A stretch of 64,000 bases of DNA from an uncultured Dehalococcoidia bacterium (GCA_958295515.1 CATQGW010000003.1:186001-250000); one strand, 5' to 3'. Positions 33,575 through 44,139 are shown, counted from the first letter of the stretch. Notes: generated by a model from the letters alone, not told the origin. A program made the numbers and translations.

Positions 33575-35995
33575 ATGACGCAGCCTTTTGAGTCGCTTCG
33601 AGTGCTGGAGTTGGCCGGCTCGCACGCCGGCGCATTCGCGGCCAAGATGTTCGCCGACAACGGCGCGCAAGTGGTGAAAGTGGAGCCGCCGGGCGGCGAT
33701 CCGCTGCGCGGATCGGGCGCGCCGCTGCCCCGCCACGCGCTGGGTGACCGCCGGATCGGCTCGATCTGGGCTTACTGCAACACCAGCAAGCAATTGGTCG
33801 AGCTGGCGCCGGGAGCGGAACTCGATCAGCTGCTCGACGCGGCGGACGTGATCATTGAGAGCAGCGCCCCTGATCCGCTCGTCCCGACCACGACCGCCCG
33901 CTCCGACGAGCGCGCCGTGAAGGTCTACATCTCGCCGTTCGGCCTGAGCGGACCGCTTGCCGACTGGCGCTCCAATGTCTTCACCGACGACGCGATGGGC
34001 GGACACCTCTACCTCAACGGCGAACCGGATCGGGAGCCGTTTCGCCGCCACGGGCGGCACACCGAGTACTCGGCCGGCATGTACGGCTTCATCGGCGCGA
34101 TGGCCGGCCTGCTGGCGCGCGAGCGGCTCGGCCTGGGGCAGACGGTCGAGATCGCGCACATGGAGTGCATGGCCGCCATGCACCAGCACACGACCACGAT
34201 GTGGACGCACGCCGGCCACGTGCTGCGCCGCGAGGGCAATACGCAGCCCGGCATGTGGCATCCCGCCGGCGTCTATGAGTGCCAAGACGGCTACGTCTTC
34301 CTCTGCCACGCGGGCGGCGCGAAGCTGGAGCCTTTCCTGCATGCCTGCGGACTTGGGCATCTGCTCGACGAGCCGCGCTTCGCCACCGACCCCGCGCGAG
34401 GCGCGCACAAGGCCGAGTTCAACGAAGCGATCCGCCCCTGGCTGATGTCGCATACCGTCGAGGAGATCTGCGAGCTCGGCGAAGCCACCTTCTCGCCGAT
34501 GGGCCCGGTCTGGGACACCCACCAGTTCCTCGCGGACCCGCACCTCGAAGCGCGCGAGTTTCTTCAGCCGCTGGACGCCGATCGGGGCGATTTCGTGATC
34601 CCGCGCGGACCGTTCCGAGTGGGCGGCGCGGAGTCGATCCCGCGCCCGCCGCGGCGCCTCGATGATGCGGGCTTCGCCGCGTTCGTCGAACAGCCGGCGC
34701 GGCAGCCGGCGGCGCAGGCCGAGCAGCTGCCGGACGGTCCGCTGAACGGCATGCGCGTGCTCGATCTGACCCGCGTCTGGGCCGGACCGATCGCCGGACG
34801 CCTGCTGGGCGATCTCGGCGCAGACGTGATTCACATCGAGTCGCCCTGGAACCGCGGAGCCAAAGAAGCACCGCCGGGCCTCGCCGAGCTCACGCATCTC
34901 TTCCCCGACAACGATCTCGGCGAGCGGCACTGGAACCGCAACGGCGGCTTCAACAAGCTCGCCCGCAACAAGCGCGGCGTCTCGCTGAACCTGGCGGACG
35001 CCCGCGGCATCGACCTCCTGCGGCGGTTGATCGCCGAGTCCGATGTGATCATCGAGAACTTCAGCCCCCGCGTGATGCCGCAGTGGGGACTCGATTTCGA
35101 GTCGCTGCTCAAGCTCAATCCGGCGATCGTGCATACCGCGATGTCCGGCTACGGCGCGAGCGGACCGGGCGCGAACCGTGTGGCGCTCGGACCGGTGATC
35201 GAGGCGGCCACCGGGATGACGATGATGTCCGGCTACGCCGACACCGGTCCCTACCGCTCCGGCGTCGCCTGGCCGGACCCGGTCTCGGGCATGAGCGCGG
35301 TGGCCGGCACGCTGGTCGCACTCTGGCGACGCGCCGCTGCCGGACGCGGGCAGCAGGTCGAGTCGGCGATGATCGAGTCGATGGGCGCGTTCGCCGGCGA
35401 CGAGTTGCTCTCCGCGCAGGCCAACGGCGGCCCGCCCCCGCGCCTGGGCAACCGCGAGCCCGGCGTCGCTCCGCAGAGCGTCTACCGCTGCTCGGGCAAC
35501 GACCGCTGGATCGCGATCTCGGTCACCAGCGACGCGGAGTGGCGGGCGCTCTGCGATGTCGTCAGGCTGAGTGATGAATGGCGCTCGCTGACGCTCGCAG
35601 ATCGGGAGGCGCGGCACGACGCGATCGACGCGGCGATTGGCCGCTGGTCGCGCAGCGAGCTGCCCTGGCAGGCAGTGCGGCGCTTGCAGACGGCGGGCGT
35701 GATCGCCGGCGTCGCCTGCGACGCCCGAGATCTGCTCGAAAACGAGCACCTCGCCTCGCGCGAATTTTGGGCGCTGCTTGACCACGCCGAGGCCGGTCCG
35801 CTGCGCTACCCCGGCTGCCCTGTGCGGCTCAGCCGCACGCCCGCGACCTACCGCCTCGCCTCGCCGCTGCTGGGCGAACATAACGATGCCGTACTGACGG
35901 AGATCGCCGGACTGAGCGCCGAGCAGCTGTCCGAGCTTAAAGGCGCGCGAATCGTCTGCAACGAGCCGCCGAGCCTGAGCACGCCGCGCATCTGA
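33575..35995 (+). CDS. Tandem two-domain CaiB/BaiF CoA-transferase
   Basis: 806 residues containing two complete family III CoA-transferase domains: domain 1 begins LRVLELAGSHAGAFAAKMFADNGA and domain 2 begins MRVLDLTRVWAGPIAGRLLGDLGAD near residue 390. Family enzymes move CoA between acyl chains through an Asp in a GQ-VD-S motif. Here that position reads GQTVEIAHMEC in domain 1 and GQQVESAMIES in domain 2, Glu in both. The single-domain paralogues further along the window have Asp. It may therefore be catalytically altered or use Glu. Substrate unknown. Confidence 0.88.
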   Translation: MTQPFESLRVLELAGSHAGAFAAKMFADNGAQVVKVEPPGGDPLRGSGAPLPRHALGDRRIGSIWAYCNTSKQLVELAPGAELDQLLDAADVIIESSAPDPLVPTTTARSDERAVKVYISPFGLSGPLADWRSNVFTDDAMGGHLYLNGEPDREPFRRHGRHTEYSAGMYGFIGAMAGLLARERLGLGQTVEIAHMECMAAMHQHTTTMWTHAGHVLRREGNTQPGMWHPAGVYECQDGYVFLCHAGGAKLEPFLHACGLGHLLDEPRFATDPARGAHKAEFNEAIRPWLMSHTVEEICELGEATFSPMGPVWDTHQFLADPHLEAREFLQPLDADRGDFVIPRGPFRVGGAESIPRPPRRLDDAGFAAFVEQPARQPAAQAEQLPDGPLNGMRVLDLTRVWAGPIAGRLLGDLGADVIHIESPWNRGAKEAPPGLAELTHLFPDNDLGERHWNRNGGFNKLARNKRGVSLNLADARGIDLLRRLIAESDVIIENFSPRVMPQWGLDFESLLKLNPAIVHTAMSGYGASGPGANRVALGPVIEAATGMTMMSGYADTGPYRSGVAWPDPVSGMSAVAGTLVALWRRAAAGRGQQVESAMIESMGAFAGDELLSAQANGGPPPRLGNREPGVAPQSVYRCSGNDRWIAISVTSDAEWRALCDVVRLSDEWRSLTLADREARHDAIDAAIGRWSRSELPWQAVRRLQTAGVIAGVACDARDLLENEHLASREFWALLDHAEAGPLRYPGCPVRLSRTPATYRLASPLLGEHNDAVLTEIAGLSAEQLSELKGARIVCNEPPSLSTPRI

Positions 35996-36008
35996 ACGCG
36001 CGCCGAAC

Positions 36009-36086
36009 TGGTCGGGGTGGGCGGATTCGAACCACCGGCCTCGCGGCCCCAAACCGCGCGCTCTAGCCAGACTGAGCTACACCCCG
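36009..36086 (-). tRNA. tRNA-Pro (anticodon TGG)
   Basis: Complete on the minus strand: acceptor CGGGGTG/CACCCCG, D-arm GCTC/GAGC, anticodon stem CGCGG/CCGCG with loop TTTGGGG giving anticodon TGG, T-arm GGTGG TTCGAAT CCGCC. Discriminator A and an encoded CCA at 36009-36011. It sits between the double CaiB gene and pyrD. Confidence 0.97.
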
Positions 36087-36108
36087 TTTGGACTCACGCT
36101 ACACGTCA

Positions 36109-37059
36109 TCAATCGACCTGCAGCTGCCCAACGACCTCAGAGATCTGGCTTACGCCCTCGCGCGCGCACCACTCCTCGACCTCGTCGACCACTCGAAGCG
36201 CCGCCCACGGATCGCGGAACATCGCCGTGCCGATTTGCACTGCGCTCGCGCCCGCCAGCAGGAATTCGAGCGCGTCGCGCCCGTCCATAATGCCGCCGCA
36301 GCCGACCACCGGGATCTCGACCGCCCGCGCCGTCTCCCAGGTCAGCCGCAGCGCCAGCGGCTTGATTGCCGGCCCGGTCAGCCCCGCCACCGTGCGGTTG
36401 GTGCGCGGACGCCGCTTCTGCACATCGATCGCCATGCCGACGAATGAGTTGGCCACGCAAATCGCGTCCGCGCCCGCGCGCTCCACCGCGCAGGCGATCG
36501 CTGCGATATCGGTCACGCCCGGCGTCAGCTTGACGATCACCGGCAGGCTGGTTGAACCGCGCACCGCCTCGGTCACCGCCGCCGCGGCCGCCGGATCGCG
36601 GCCGAACTCGATCCCGCCCACATCGAGGTTGGGGCAGGAGATGTTGACTTCCACCCCCGCCACTCCCGCTGCGCCGTCCAGCGCTTCGGCGAGCCGCGCA
36701 AACTCGCCGACGGTGTCGCCGAGCATGTTCACCACCACCGGCGTGTCCCAGGTCTCCCAGACGGGCGCGACATCGTGCAGCAGCTTCGACACGCCCACAT
36801 TCTGAAAGCCGATGCTGTTCAGCATCCCCGCCGGTGTCTCGACAATCCGCGGGTTGGGGTTGCCCCGCCGCGGCCTCAGCGTGACGCCCTTGGAGACGAT
36901 CCCGCCCAGCCGCGAGTAGTCGAGCACGCGCGCAAACTCCAGCCCGTTGCTGAACGTGCCGGAGGCGGTCATCACCGGGTTGCGCAGGATCAGCTCGCGC
37001 TTCGCCCGCGGCGCCAAATTCACGGAGAGGTTGGGGGTTGCGGGTTGGTCGGCAGGCAT
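36109..37059 (-). CDS. pyrD: Dihydroorotate dehydrogenase, class 1B type
   Basis: FMN enzyme of pyrimidine synthesis, 316 residues. Seen: NPVMTASGTFSNG at the start, the SNS-like LNSIGFQNVG, the catalytic-Cys segment VEVNISCPN, KLTPGVTDI and the C-terminal phosphate-binding GCGGIMDGRDALEFLLAGA. Cys in NISCPN rather than Ser marks class 1. Class 1B enzymes use the iron-sulfur/FAD subunit PyrK as electron partner; no pyrK is in the window, so the redox partner is unknown. A class 1A fumarate-linked enzyme is less likely from the motif context. Confidence 0.93.
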   Translation of the reverse strand: MPADQPATPNLSVNLAPRAKRELILRNPVMTASGTFSNGLEFARVLDYSRLGGIVSKGVTLRPRRGNPNPRIVETPAGMLNSIGFQNVGVSKLLHDVAPVWETWDTPVVVNMLGDTVGEFARLAEALDGAAGVAGVEVNISCPNLDVGGIEFGRDPAAAAAVTEAVRGSTSLPVIVKLTPGVTDIAAIACAVERAGADAICVANSFVGMAIDVQKRRPRTNRTVAGLTGPAIKPLALRLTWETARAVEIPVVGCGGIMDGRDALEFLLAGASAVQIGTAMFRDPWAALRVVDEVEEWCAREGVSQISEVVGQLQVD

Positions 37060-37278
37060 TGTGGTGTCGCGGAACAGCAGTTTAGGGCCTGTTCACGCTG
37101 TGGGAATTCCGTCTGCCCGCAGTTCCACCCTCAATCACTGCCGAGTCGGCGCGGGGCACGCGGCTGCCCGCCCGCCGCTGCCGAAGCTGCGCGGACGGCG
37201 GGACCGGGTGTCGAACTACGTCGTCTGGCTGGTCTGGTCGGACAGCCGGAGCGGCCAGCCGGGGACTGGCCGGCCCGA

Positions 37279-37524
37279 CTAGTTGGCGTCTTCGCCCGCC
37301 CGGCGGCGGCGCGAGATGCCCATGTCGTTCCAGCGCGAGCGCCCCTCGGCGCGATCCCAGATCGAGTCCTCCGAGGAGTTGCGGAACTCGCGCGTCTCGC
37401 CGCAGCCGCAGGTGCCGACGCTGACCGGGCCGTTGGGCGCGTCGATCAGCCAGTGGTGGCTGTGCGCCGCTTCGCCGGCGGCGCTCTGCCGCGCTCGCTT
37501 CTTGGTTGCCGTCTTGCTGGCCAT
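37279..37524 (-). CDS. Small hypothetical protein with Cys-x-Cys motif
   Basis: 81 residues. Lys/Arg-rich N-terminus, then HSHHWLIDAPNGPVSVGTCGCGETREFRNS, in which two His and the CGC could hold a metal. Similar short GTC-C-G proteins occur in Chloroflexota and Actinomycetota without known function. Between it and pyrD (37060-37278) only a possible hairpin (GGCCAG with CTGGCC, about 37250-37270) is seen. Confidence 0.6.
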   Translation of the reverse strand: MASKTATKKRARQSAAGEAAHSHHWLIDAPNGPVSVGTCGCGETREFRNSSEDSIWDRAEGRSRWNDMGISRRRRAGEDAN

Positions 37525-37965
37525 CTCTGTCCTCCACGGGAATACGGCGTGGCTGTAGACACAGCCCTTGCCCTTGATTCCCTTGCACGCGCAACGCTAG
37601 GCAGCGAATCGGCAGGGGACAACAGATCAGTTAACGCGACGGTTAGGATCGTGTAAAGCCTGATACGCGCCGTCCACCATCTGGATTGCAGAGCGCCCGA
37701 ATTGCACCCTTTTTCAGCATAACGCGCGCCCCGCCCGATGGGTTCCCGCGCCGCTTGCGCGCCGCACAAGCGCGGCGCGCGCTACTATGTGCGCGAGACC
37801 ACATGGTGATTGCTCGGGACATTCGGCATCGCAACGCATCACTCAGCGAAATTACGACGGCCGCCGCTCGCTGCGGTGTCTGCCGCGCTGTGCGGAACCT
37901 GACCTGAGGTGGTCTGGCGGCGGATCAGCGGCGGGCGCGGCGGCGGCCGGCGGAAGGGCGGCGGG
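37525..37965. other. Gene-free region with a GC-rich hairpin
   Basis: Divergent gap of 440 bases, less GC-rich in its first part. A strong stem CGCGCCGC-TTG / CAAGCGCGGCGCG occupies 37747-37779 with a 9-base loop and a two-base bulge. It may be a terminator or a leader structure of mrp. No convincing ORF or known RNA family was recognised. Confidence 0.45.
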
Positions 37966-39093
37966 GTGACTCTGACCAACGAGACGGTCTACGACGCGGT
38001 GCGCGCCGTGCGCGACCCCGAACTCCAGCGCGATCTGATCAGCCTGCGGATGCTGGCCGCCACCACCGTGGACGGCGACTCGGTCTCCGTTGAGCTGACC
38101 GCGCCCTACTACGGCTACGCCTCGCGCAAGCAGCTGGAGGAGCAGCTGACCGAGGCGATCCGCGCCGCGGGCGCGCGCGAGGTCGCGTTTGAGTGGTCCG
38201 TCTCGGTGCCCGCCTGGGAGGGCGACGACCAGCACCCGGCGATCGGCGGCGTCAAAAACATCATCGCTGTGGCCTCCAACAAGGGCGGCGTGGGCAAATC
38301 GACGGTCGCCACCAACCTCGCCGTCGCGCTCGCCGCCGAGGGTGCGAGCGTGGGACTGGTCGACGCCGACGCGACCGGGCCCAATCTGCCCACGATGTTC
38401 GGCCTGCCCGCCGGCTTCCAGGCGCAGAGCGAGCAGGGCCTGCACCCCGTCGAGCGCCACGGGGTGCGCGTGATCTCGCTCGGCTTCCTGCTGCCCGCCG
38501 GCGCGCCGGTCGTCTGGCGCGGTCCGATGATCGGCTCCGCCATCCGCCAGCTGCTGCACGATGTCGAATGGGGCGACATCGACTACCTGCTGGTCGACCT
38601 GCCGCCGGGCACCAGCGACGCCTCGATGTCGATGGCGCAGGAAGCGCCGATCGCTGGCGCGGTCGTCGTCTCCACTCCGCAGCAGGTCGCGCTCGAAGAC
38701 GCCAGCAAGGCCGTCACGATGTTCGAGAAGCTCAACGTGCCCGTCTTCGGCATTGTCGAGAACATGTCCTGGTTCATCACCCCCGACACCGGCCAGCGGG
38801 TCGAAATCTTCGGGCACGGCGGCGCGCGCGACGCCGCCGACGACCTCGAGATCGACTTCCTCGGCGAGGTGCCGCTGGCCACCGAGGTGCGCGCCGGCGG
38901 CGACGAAGGACGCCCGATCGTCGCCTTCGAGCCCGACAATCCGGCGGCGACCGCGTTCACCGAGATCGCCGCCACCGTCGCGCGCAAGGCGGCCGCCTCG
39001 GCGCTGCTGCAAGCGCCCACGGTCCCCGCGCCGACGCCGGCGCCGCCCGCGCCCGCCCCTGCGGCGCCGGGCAAACCCAAATCCATCATCTGA
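37966..39093 (+). CDS. mrp: Mrp/NBP35-type iron-sulfur carrier ATPase
   Basis: P-loop ATPase that delivers Fe-S clusters, 375 residues from a GTG at 37966. An N-terminal MIP18 (DUF59) domain (TVYDAVRAVRDPELQRDLISLRML) covers about 1-85. The Mrp domain follows with Walker A SNKGGVGKST, a LVDADATGPNLP segment and LLVDLPPGTSDASMSMAQ. The usual CxxC pair after ENMSW is missing: the segment reads ENMSWFITPDTGQR. An Ala/Pro-rich tail ends the protein. An in-frame start at 37909 would add a Gly/Arg stretch and is rejected. Confidence 0.9.
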   Translation: MTLTNETVYDAVRAVRDPELQRDLISLRMLAATTVDGDSVSVELTAPYYGYASRKQLEEQLTEAIRAAGAREVAFEWSVSVPAWEGDDQHPAIGGVKNIIAVASNKGGVGKSTVATNLAVALAAEGASVGLVDADATGPNLPTMFGLPAGFQAQSEQGLHPVERHGVRVISLGFLLPAGAPVVWRGPMIGSAIRQLLHDVEWGDIDYLLVDLPPGTSDASMSMAQEAPIAGAVVVSTPQQVALEDASKAVTMFEKLNVPVFGIVENMSWFITPDTGQRVEIFGHGGARDAADDLEIDFLGEVPLATEVRAGGDEGRPIVAFEPDNPAATAFTEIAATVARKAAASALLQAPTVPAPTPAPPAPAPAAPGKPKSII

Positions 39094-39118
39094 CACAGAC
39101 TCCGAAGGAGCACCACGC

Positions 39119-40081
39119 ATGACACGACTACTGGGACGACGCACACTCTCCCTCAAGAAGCCCGACGAACAGGCGGACCACGAAGCCGACTACCAAGCCG
39201 AACGGGAAGATGAGCGCAACGCCGCCGTGACTGACGCGCCCGCGCCGCGCAAGCCCTCCACGCGCCGCCGCCGCGCGCCGAACGCGGCGGTCGCCGAGCC
39301 GCGCGAGCCGCGCCGCGCTCCCGCGCCGACCAACGGAGCGGGCGGCGACACCGCGCCGAGCGAGAGCAAGGAAGCCAAGCCCTCGCGCCGCCGCTCCACC
39401 TCGCGCCGCAGCGCGCCCGAACCCACGCCCGACAACCCGCTGCTGGCCGCGATGCAGCGCCAGACCGCGCTGCTCGAACGCCAGGCCGAGCTGATCGAGC
39501 AGCAGCAGCACTCGCTGACCCGCCTGACCGACGCGATGCTCGGCGCGAAGCGCGGCGGCATCCACACCCAGGGCGCGCAGATCGAGGTCTCGCCCCGCCT
39601 CGCCGTCTTCGTCGATGTGCCCAACATCCTCTACGCCGCCGAAGCGACGAATGTCGAGCTCAACTGGGGCAAAGTCGCCGACTTCCTCTCCGAAGGCCGC
39701 ACGCTCGTGCGCGCCATCGCCTACGCGCCGATCTCCGACGACCCCAACGAGCGCACCGAAAACGAGCGCTTTGTGGTGCCCTTCCTCGAGCACGGCTACC
39801 GCATCGCCACCAAGCCGCTCAAGCGCTTCCGCGGCGGCAGCGTCAAGGCCAACTTCGATGTCGAACTGGCCATCGACGTGCTGACCATGGCCGACCGCGT
39901 GGACGTGATCGTGCTGGTTTCGGGCGACGGCGATTTCCGCCGCCTGGTCGAAATCGTCGGCAGCCGCGGCGTCCGCGTCGAGGTGATGGCCTTCGGCCAA
40001 AGCACCTCGCAGGACCTGCGAGTGGTCGCCGACCGCTACATCGACATCGCCGGCTACATCCCCGAGCTGACCGGGCGGTAA
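39119..40081 (+). CDS. NYN-domain (LabA-like) putative RNase with basic disordered N-terminus
   Basis: 320 residues. Residues 1-105 are disordered, rich in Arg, Ala, Pro and acidic residues; about 105-135 is a Gln/Leu-rich coiled coil (LLERQAELIEQQQHSL). The NYN domain follows: AVFVDVPNILYAA (first Asp), FDVELAIDVL and VSGDGDFRRLVEIVGSRG with the PIN-like acidic residues. NYN proteins are predicted ribonucleases. AAGGAG precedes the ATG at 39119; the gene follows mrp by 25 bases and is probably cotranscribed. Confidence 0.86.
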   Translation: MTRLLGRRTLSLKKPDEQADHEADYQAEREDERNAAVTDAPAPRKPSTRRRRAPNAAVAEPREPRRAPAPTNGAGGDTAPSESKEAKPSRRRSTSRRSAPEPTPDNPLLAAMQRQTALLERQAELIEQQQHSLTRLTDAMLGAKRGGIHTQGAQIEVSPRLAVFVDVPNILYAAEATNVELNWGKVADFLSEGRTLVRAIAYAPISDDPNERTENERFVVPFLEHGYRIATKPLKRFRGGSVKANFDVELAIDVLTMADRVDVIVLVSGDGDFRRLVEIVGSRGVRVEVMAFGQSTSQDLRVVADRYIDIAGYIPELTGR

Positions 40082-40116
40082 CACAAGGCCGGCGCGCGGC
40101 AAACTATTCTCAGCGC

Positions 40117-43100
40117 ATGCCCGAGCCGCCGCCCCTCTGGTCCGACGCCTTCCTCGCCGATGAAATCCGCGAGCAGCCGGAGTACCAGGCGCTGGACGAC
40201 GACAGCGCCGAGTTCGACCGGTTCGTCAGCCGCGCCCGGCAGATTCTCGGGGATGTCCACGGCATCAAAGACGCCGCTGAACAGCTGACGATCGAGCGGG
40301 CGATCACCCCGCTGCTGGAGGCGCTCGGCTGGCCGACGCCGCTGCCCCAGCTCGGCCTCACCGCCCGCGACGAAGTGGACCTGGCGCTCTACGCCGAGGA
40401 AGAGCAGCGCGAAGCCCTGCTTCGGGACTCCGAGCGCGACCAGGTGCTCGGAGCCGCCGGCATCGTCGAATGCAAGGCGTGGGACAGCCCCTTCGACAGC
40501 TCAGGCTCCGGCTCGCGCCCCGGCGAAACCGCCGCCCAACAACTCCAGCGCTACCTGCTGATCGCCGGCGCCGACTCCGGCGAATCGCTGCGCTGGGGCA
40601 TCCTCACCAACGGCGCGCGCTGGCGCATCTACTCCTACCGCGCCCGCCCGCGCGAGCGCGCCTGGGAGATCGATCTCGACCGCCTGCTCGTCTCGCAAGA
40701 CCTCTTCGACCAGCAGCCCAACGGGGACAAGCTCCACCAGCTGCGTCTCGCCTGGCTCTTGCTCCGCCGCGACTCATGGGTTGACCAGCCGGGCGAAAAC
40801 GAGTCGTTCCTCGATCGCTTGCTCAATGAGGGGCGGCGCGCCGACGAACAAGTCGCAGCCAACCTCTCCGGCGCAATCTTCAAAGATGTCTACCCCCAGC
40901 TCGTTGCCGCGTTTTGGCGGCGGCAACCGGAGGCTGCGGCTGACGATGTGGCACGCGCGGCGCTCTACTTTCTCTACCGCCTGCTCTTCCTCTCCTACGC
41001 AGAAGACCGCGGGCTTCTGCCTGTCGGATCCGATCACTACGCACCGTTCAGCCTGCGCCGCGCTGTCCGTGATCGTGTCCGCAACGGCCACGCATACCCG
41101 GAACGTTCCACTACCCTCTGGGACGCCATCGAGACGTTGCGCGACATGGTGGACCAGGGCGACGAACAACTGGGCGTCCCGGCATACGACGGTCGTCTGT
41201 TCGCTCCCATTCACAAGCTGCTCGATGAAATCAAAGTGCCCGACGCCGAACTGGCGCCGATCATCGCGCCGCTCAGCCATGTCGAGCAGCGCTACATCAG
41301 CTACCGAACGCTCTCCGTCCAGCAGCTCGGCAGCATCTACGAGAAGCTGCTCGAATTCGTGCCGCAGCGCGATGACGCCGGCCGGGTCGAGGCTGTGCTT
41401 CGGCCGTACGCGCGCAAGGACTCCGGCTCCTATTACACGCCGCAGGAGCTGGTCGACCTGATCGTCGAGCAGACCCTCACACCGCTGGTCGAGGAGCGCA
41501 TCGCAGCGTTCCGCAACGATCCGCGGGCGGAGAACGATCCCGCCCTGGCGGTGCGGGAGCTCAAGGTGCTCGATCCGGCGATGGGATCGGGCCACTTTCT
41601 GATCACCGCGCTCGATTGGCTCGCCGACCGCATTATGGAGCTGCTGGACACCACGTGGGAGCACGATCCGGCGTACGAGTCGCCGCTGCGCGACGAACTC
41701 GCGCAGGTTCGCCGCTTCATTACCCAGCCGCCCGATCTGCCGATTGACAATCCCGCGATCGACGTGATCGAGCGCAATCGCGCCATGCTCGCGCTCGCCG
41801 AGCCCCCGGACGACCGCGCGATCGTTCAGCGGATGGTGCTCAAGCGCTGCATCTACGGCGTCGACAAAAACCCGCTCGCCGTCGAGCTTGCCAGGGTCGC
41901 GCTCTGGCTGCACACGTTCACCCCGCCGCTGCCGTTGCCCTACCTGAATCATCGCATCCGCGCCGGCGACTCGCTGCTGGGCATCAGCTTCGAGCTTGCC
42001 GTTGAGTACCTCGGCCGGTGGGGTCCGGACCATATGGCCCGCGGCCTCTGGAACGACAAGCGCATGCTGCTCGATGCTGCCGAGATGTACGAACGCGGCA
42101 TGACCGAGTCGCTCGATCTGGTCCTACCGGGCATCCAAGCATCTGAGCGGGCGCACGAAGCGATGGAGACCGCCTCGATCGGGACGCGCCGCGCGTTCGA
42201 CCTGCTCGCCGGCTTCCGCTGGCTCAGCGCGGGCATGAAGAAGCGCGACCGCGACGCATTTCACGAGCCCCTGACTGATGCGCTGAGCGGGCATGTCGGG
42301 CGCGCTGTCGCCATCCTCTACAACGGTGAAAACCGCGAAGGTCTGACACCCTCCACGCCAGAGTTCCGCGAGATTCGCGACCGCGCCCGAGCTGTCATCG
42401 ATCGCGAGCACATCTTCCACTGGGAAGTCGAGTTCCCGCAGGTGTTCGACGCGGGCGGCTTTGACGCTGTTATCAGCAATCCACCTTGGGACCAGGTTGA
42501 ACAGAGTGCGATCGAGTGGTTTGCTGCTCGCGAGCCTGAAATCGCCCTGGCAAAGCCAGCGTCGCGTCAGAAGACACTTATCGCGGCCAAGTTGAGCCAG
42601 CGAGACGAGATTGCGGATCAGTACGAAGCAGCCATGCACGCTCAAGCAGGTCTGCGGCGATATGTCCGCACGATCGACACTTACAAGCTCGTCAGCGCCG
42701 GACGCCCTAACCTCTACAAGCTCTTCGTTGGTCGCGCATTGGCTCTTCTACATCCGCACGGAATCGCTGGTCTCCTCGTTCCGTCGGGGATCTATGCGGA
42801 CAAATCGGTCGATAAATTCTTCCGATCCATCTCGACGACTGGCCGGCTATGCGGAATTTACGATTTCCGCAACACCCGTGCAGGTGACCCAACGGCATCG
42901 TCGTCACGGTGGTTTGCAGATGTTGGCGACAACGAGAAGTTCTCTGCCATCATCATCGGTGGTGAGAAGCGAGATGTCGCAGAGGCGAAGTGTGGGTTCT
43001 TTCTGGCCGGACGTCAAGATCTGAAAGATCCAGAGCGCGTGTTCGTACTCACTCCTCGTGACTTCGCCAGACTTAATCCGAACACAGGCACTGCGCCGAT

Positions 43101-44139
43101 CTTTCGGACACGTCGCGATGCCAACATCGTCACTTCGAATCTATCAAGAACATCCAACGCTGGTAGATCGTTCGAGTGGAGAAGAACTGCGGGCGTGGAA
43201 CGTCAGGTTCAAGCAAGGCCTGTTTAACATGACATCGGACTCCGACTGTTCTCTACCGCTGAACGACTAGAAGACACAGGCTCCTATCGCGTTGCACAAA
43301 ACCGCTTCAGGAAAGGCAGTACAGACTGGGTGCCGCTGCTCCAAGGACGATCGATTCACTACTTCGATCATCGCGCGAACGGCATCGAGATCAGTCCAAA
43401 AGGTATCCGACAACCATACCGAAGCGTAGCCTCCACTGACCTCCAGCGCGAGTCGCCGGAATTCACACCTGCACCTCAATATTGGGTGGAAGAAGCTGAG
43501 GTCGTTAGACGATTCGGCGGCGAGAGAGCGTGGGCGATCGCATTCCGTAACGTCGCGCGAATCACGGATCGACGCACGATGATAGCCGCGCTTGTCCCAA
43601 GGGTTGGGATCGGGCACGGACTTCCCTTGTTGCTAGGCGCAGGTGAATTCACTGCGAAAGATGCGGCTTACCTGCTCGCGAATCTCAACAGTATCCCGTT
43701 CGACTACGTCACTCGATGCAAGATCGCAGGTGCGAACCTGACGTGGTACAACATCGAACAGTTGCCGGTGATCGCTCCCGCCGACTACGACCGAGCATTC
43801 GGCGAGACCACCGCCCGCGAGCTGGTTCGGGACCATGTCCTGCGCCTCAGCTACACCGCGCACGACCTTGAGCCGTTCGCCCGCGACTTGGGCTACGTGG
43901 GCGATCCGTTCATTTGGAACCCCGCCGAGCGCCGCCAACTCCGCGCCCGCCTCGACGCTCTCTACTTCCACCTCTACGGCCTCGACGCGGACGACACCGC
44001 CTACATCCTGGACCAGTTCCCCGTGCTCGAAAAGAACGAGCGCAAGGCGCACGGACGCTACCTCACCAAAGAGCTGGTGCTCGGCTACCACCGCGCCCTG
44101 GCCGCCGGCGACACCGAGTCGGAAATTCGCCTCGATTAG
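40117..44139 (+). CDS. Single-chain type IIG-like restriction-modification enzyme, frameshifted
   Basis: Combined restriction and N6-adenine methyltransferase of about 1340 residues. The N-terminal part has a nuclease-type segment (VECKAWDSPF near residue 118); DPAMGSGHFL near 488 is the SAM site, and ISNPPWDQV near 787 the catalytic NPPW. The C-terminal part (target recognition) ends at 44139. The frame slips forward near 43139 and back near 43250: between these points the second forward frame gives the expected IYQEHPTLVDRSSGEELRAW. The two shifts cancel, so about 36 residues are scrambled and a stop at 43225-43227 interrupts. Either two read errors or a disabled enzyme. The 42500-43800 part is visibly less GC-rich. 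No separate specificity or modification gene is adjacent. Confidence 0.82.

Noticed and set aside
33377..36052. Very long open frame on the minus strand opposite the double CaiB gene
   Set aside because: It is an antisense frame kept open by GC-rich codon bias; its product is Arg/Gln-rich low-complexity and the plus-strand gene has clear family motifs.
36947..37282. Plus-strand open frame over the start of pyrD and the following gap
   Set aside because: No motif, overlaps the pyrD coding start antisense, and no binding site.
37643..37907. Short open frames between the CxC protein and mrp
   Set aside because: No ribosome binding site, Arg/Ser/Cys-rich products and overlap with a strong hairpin.
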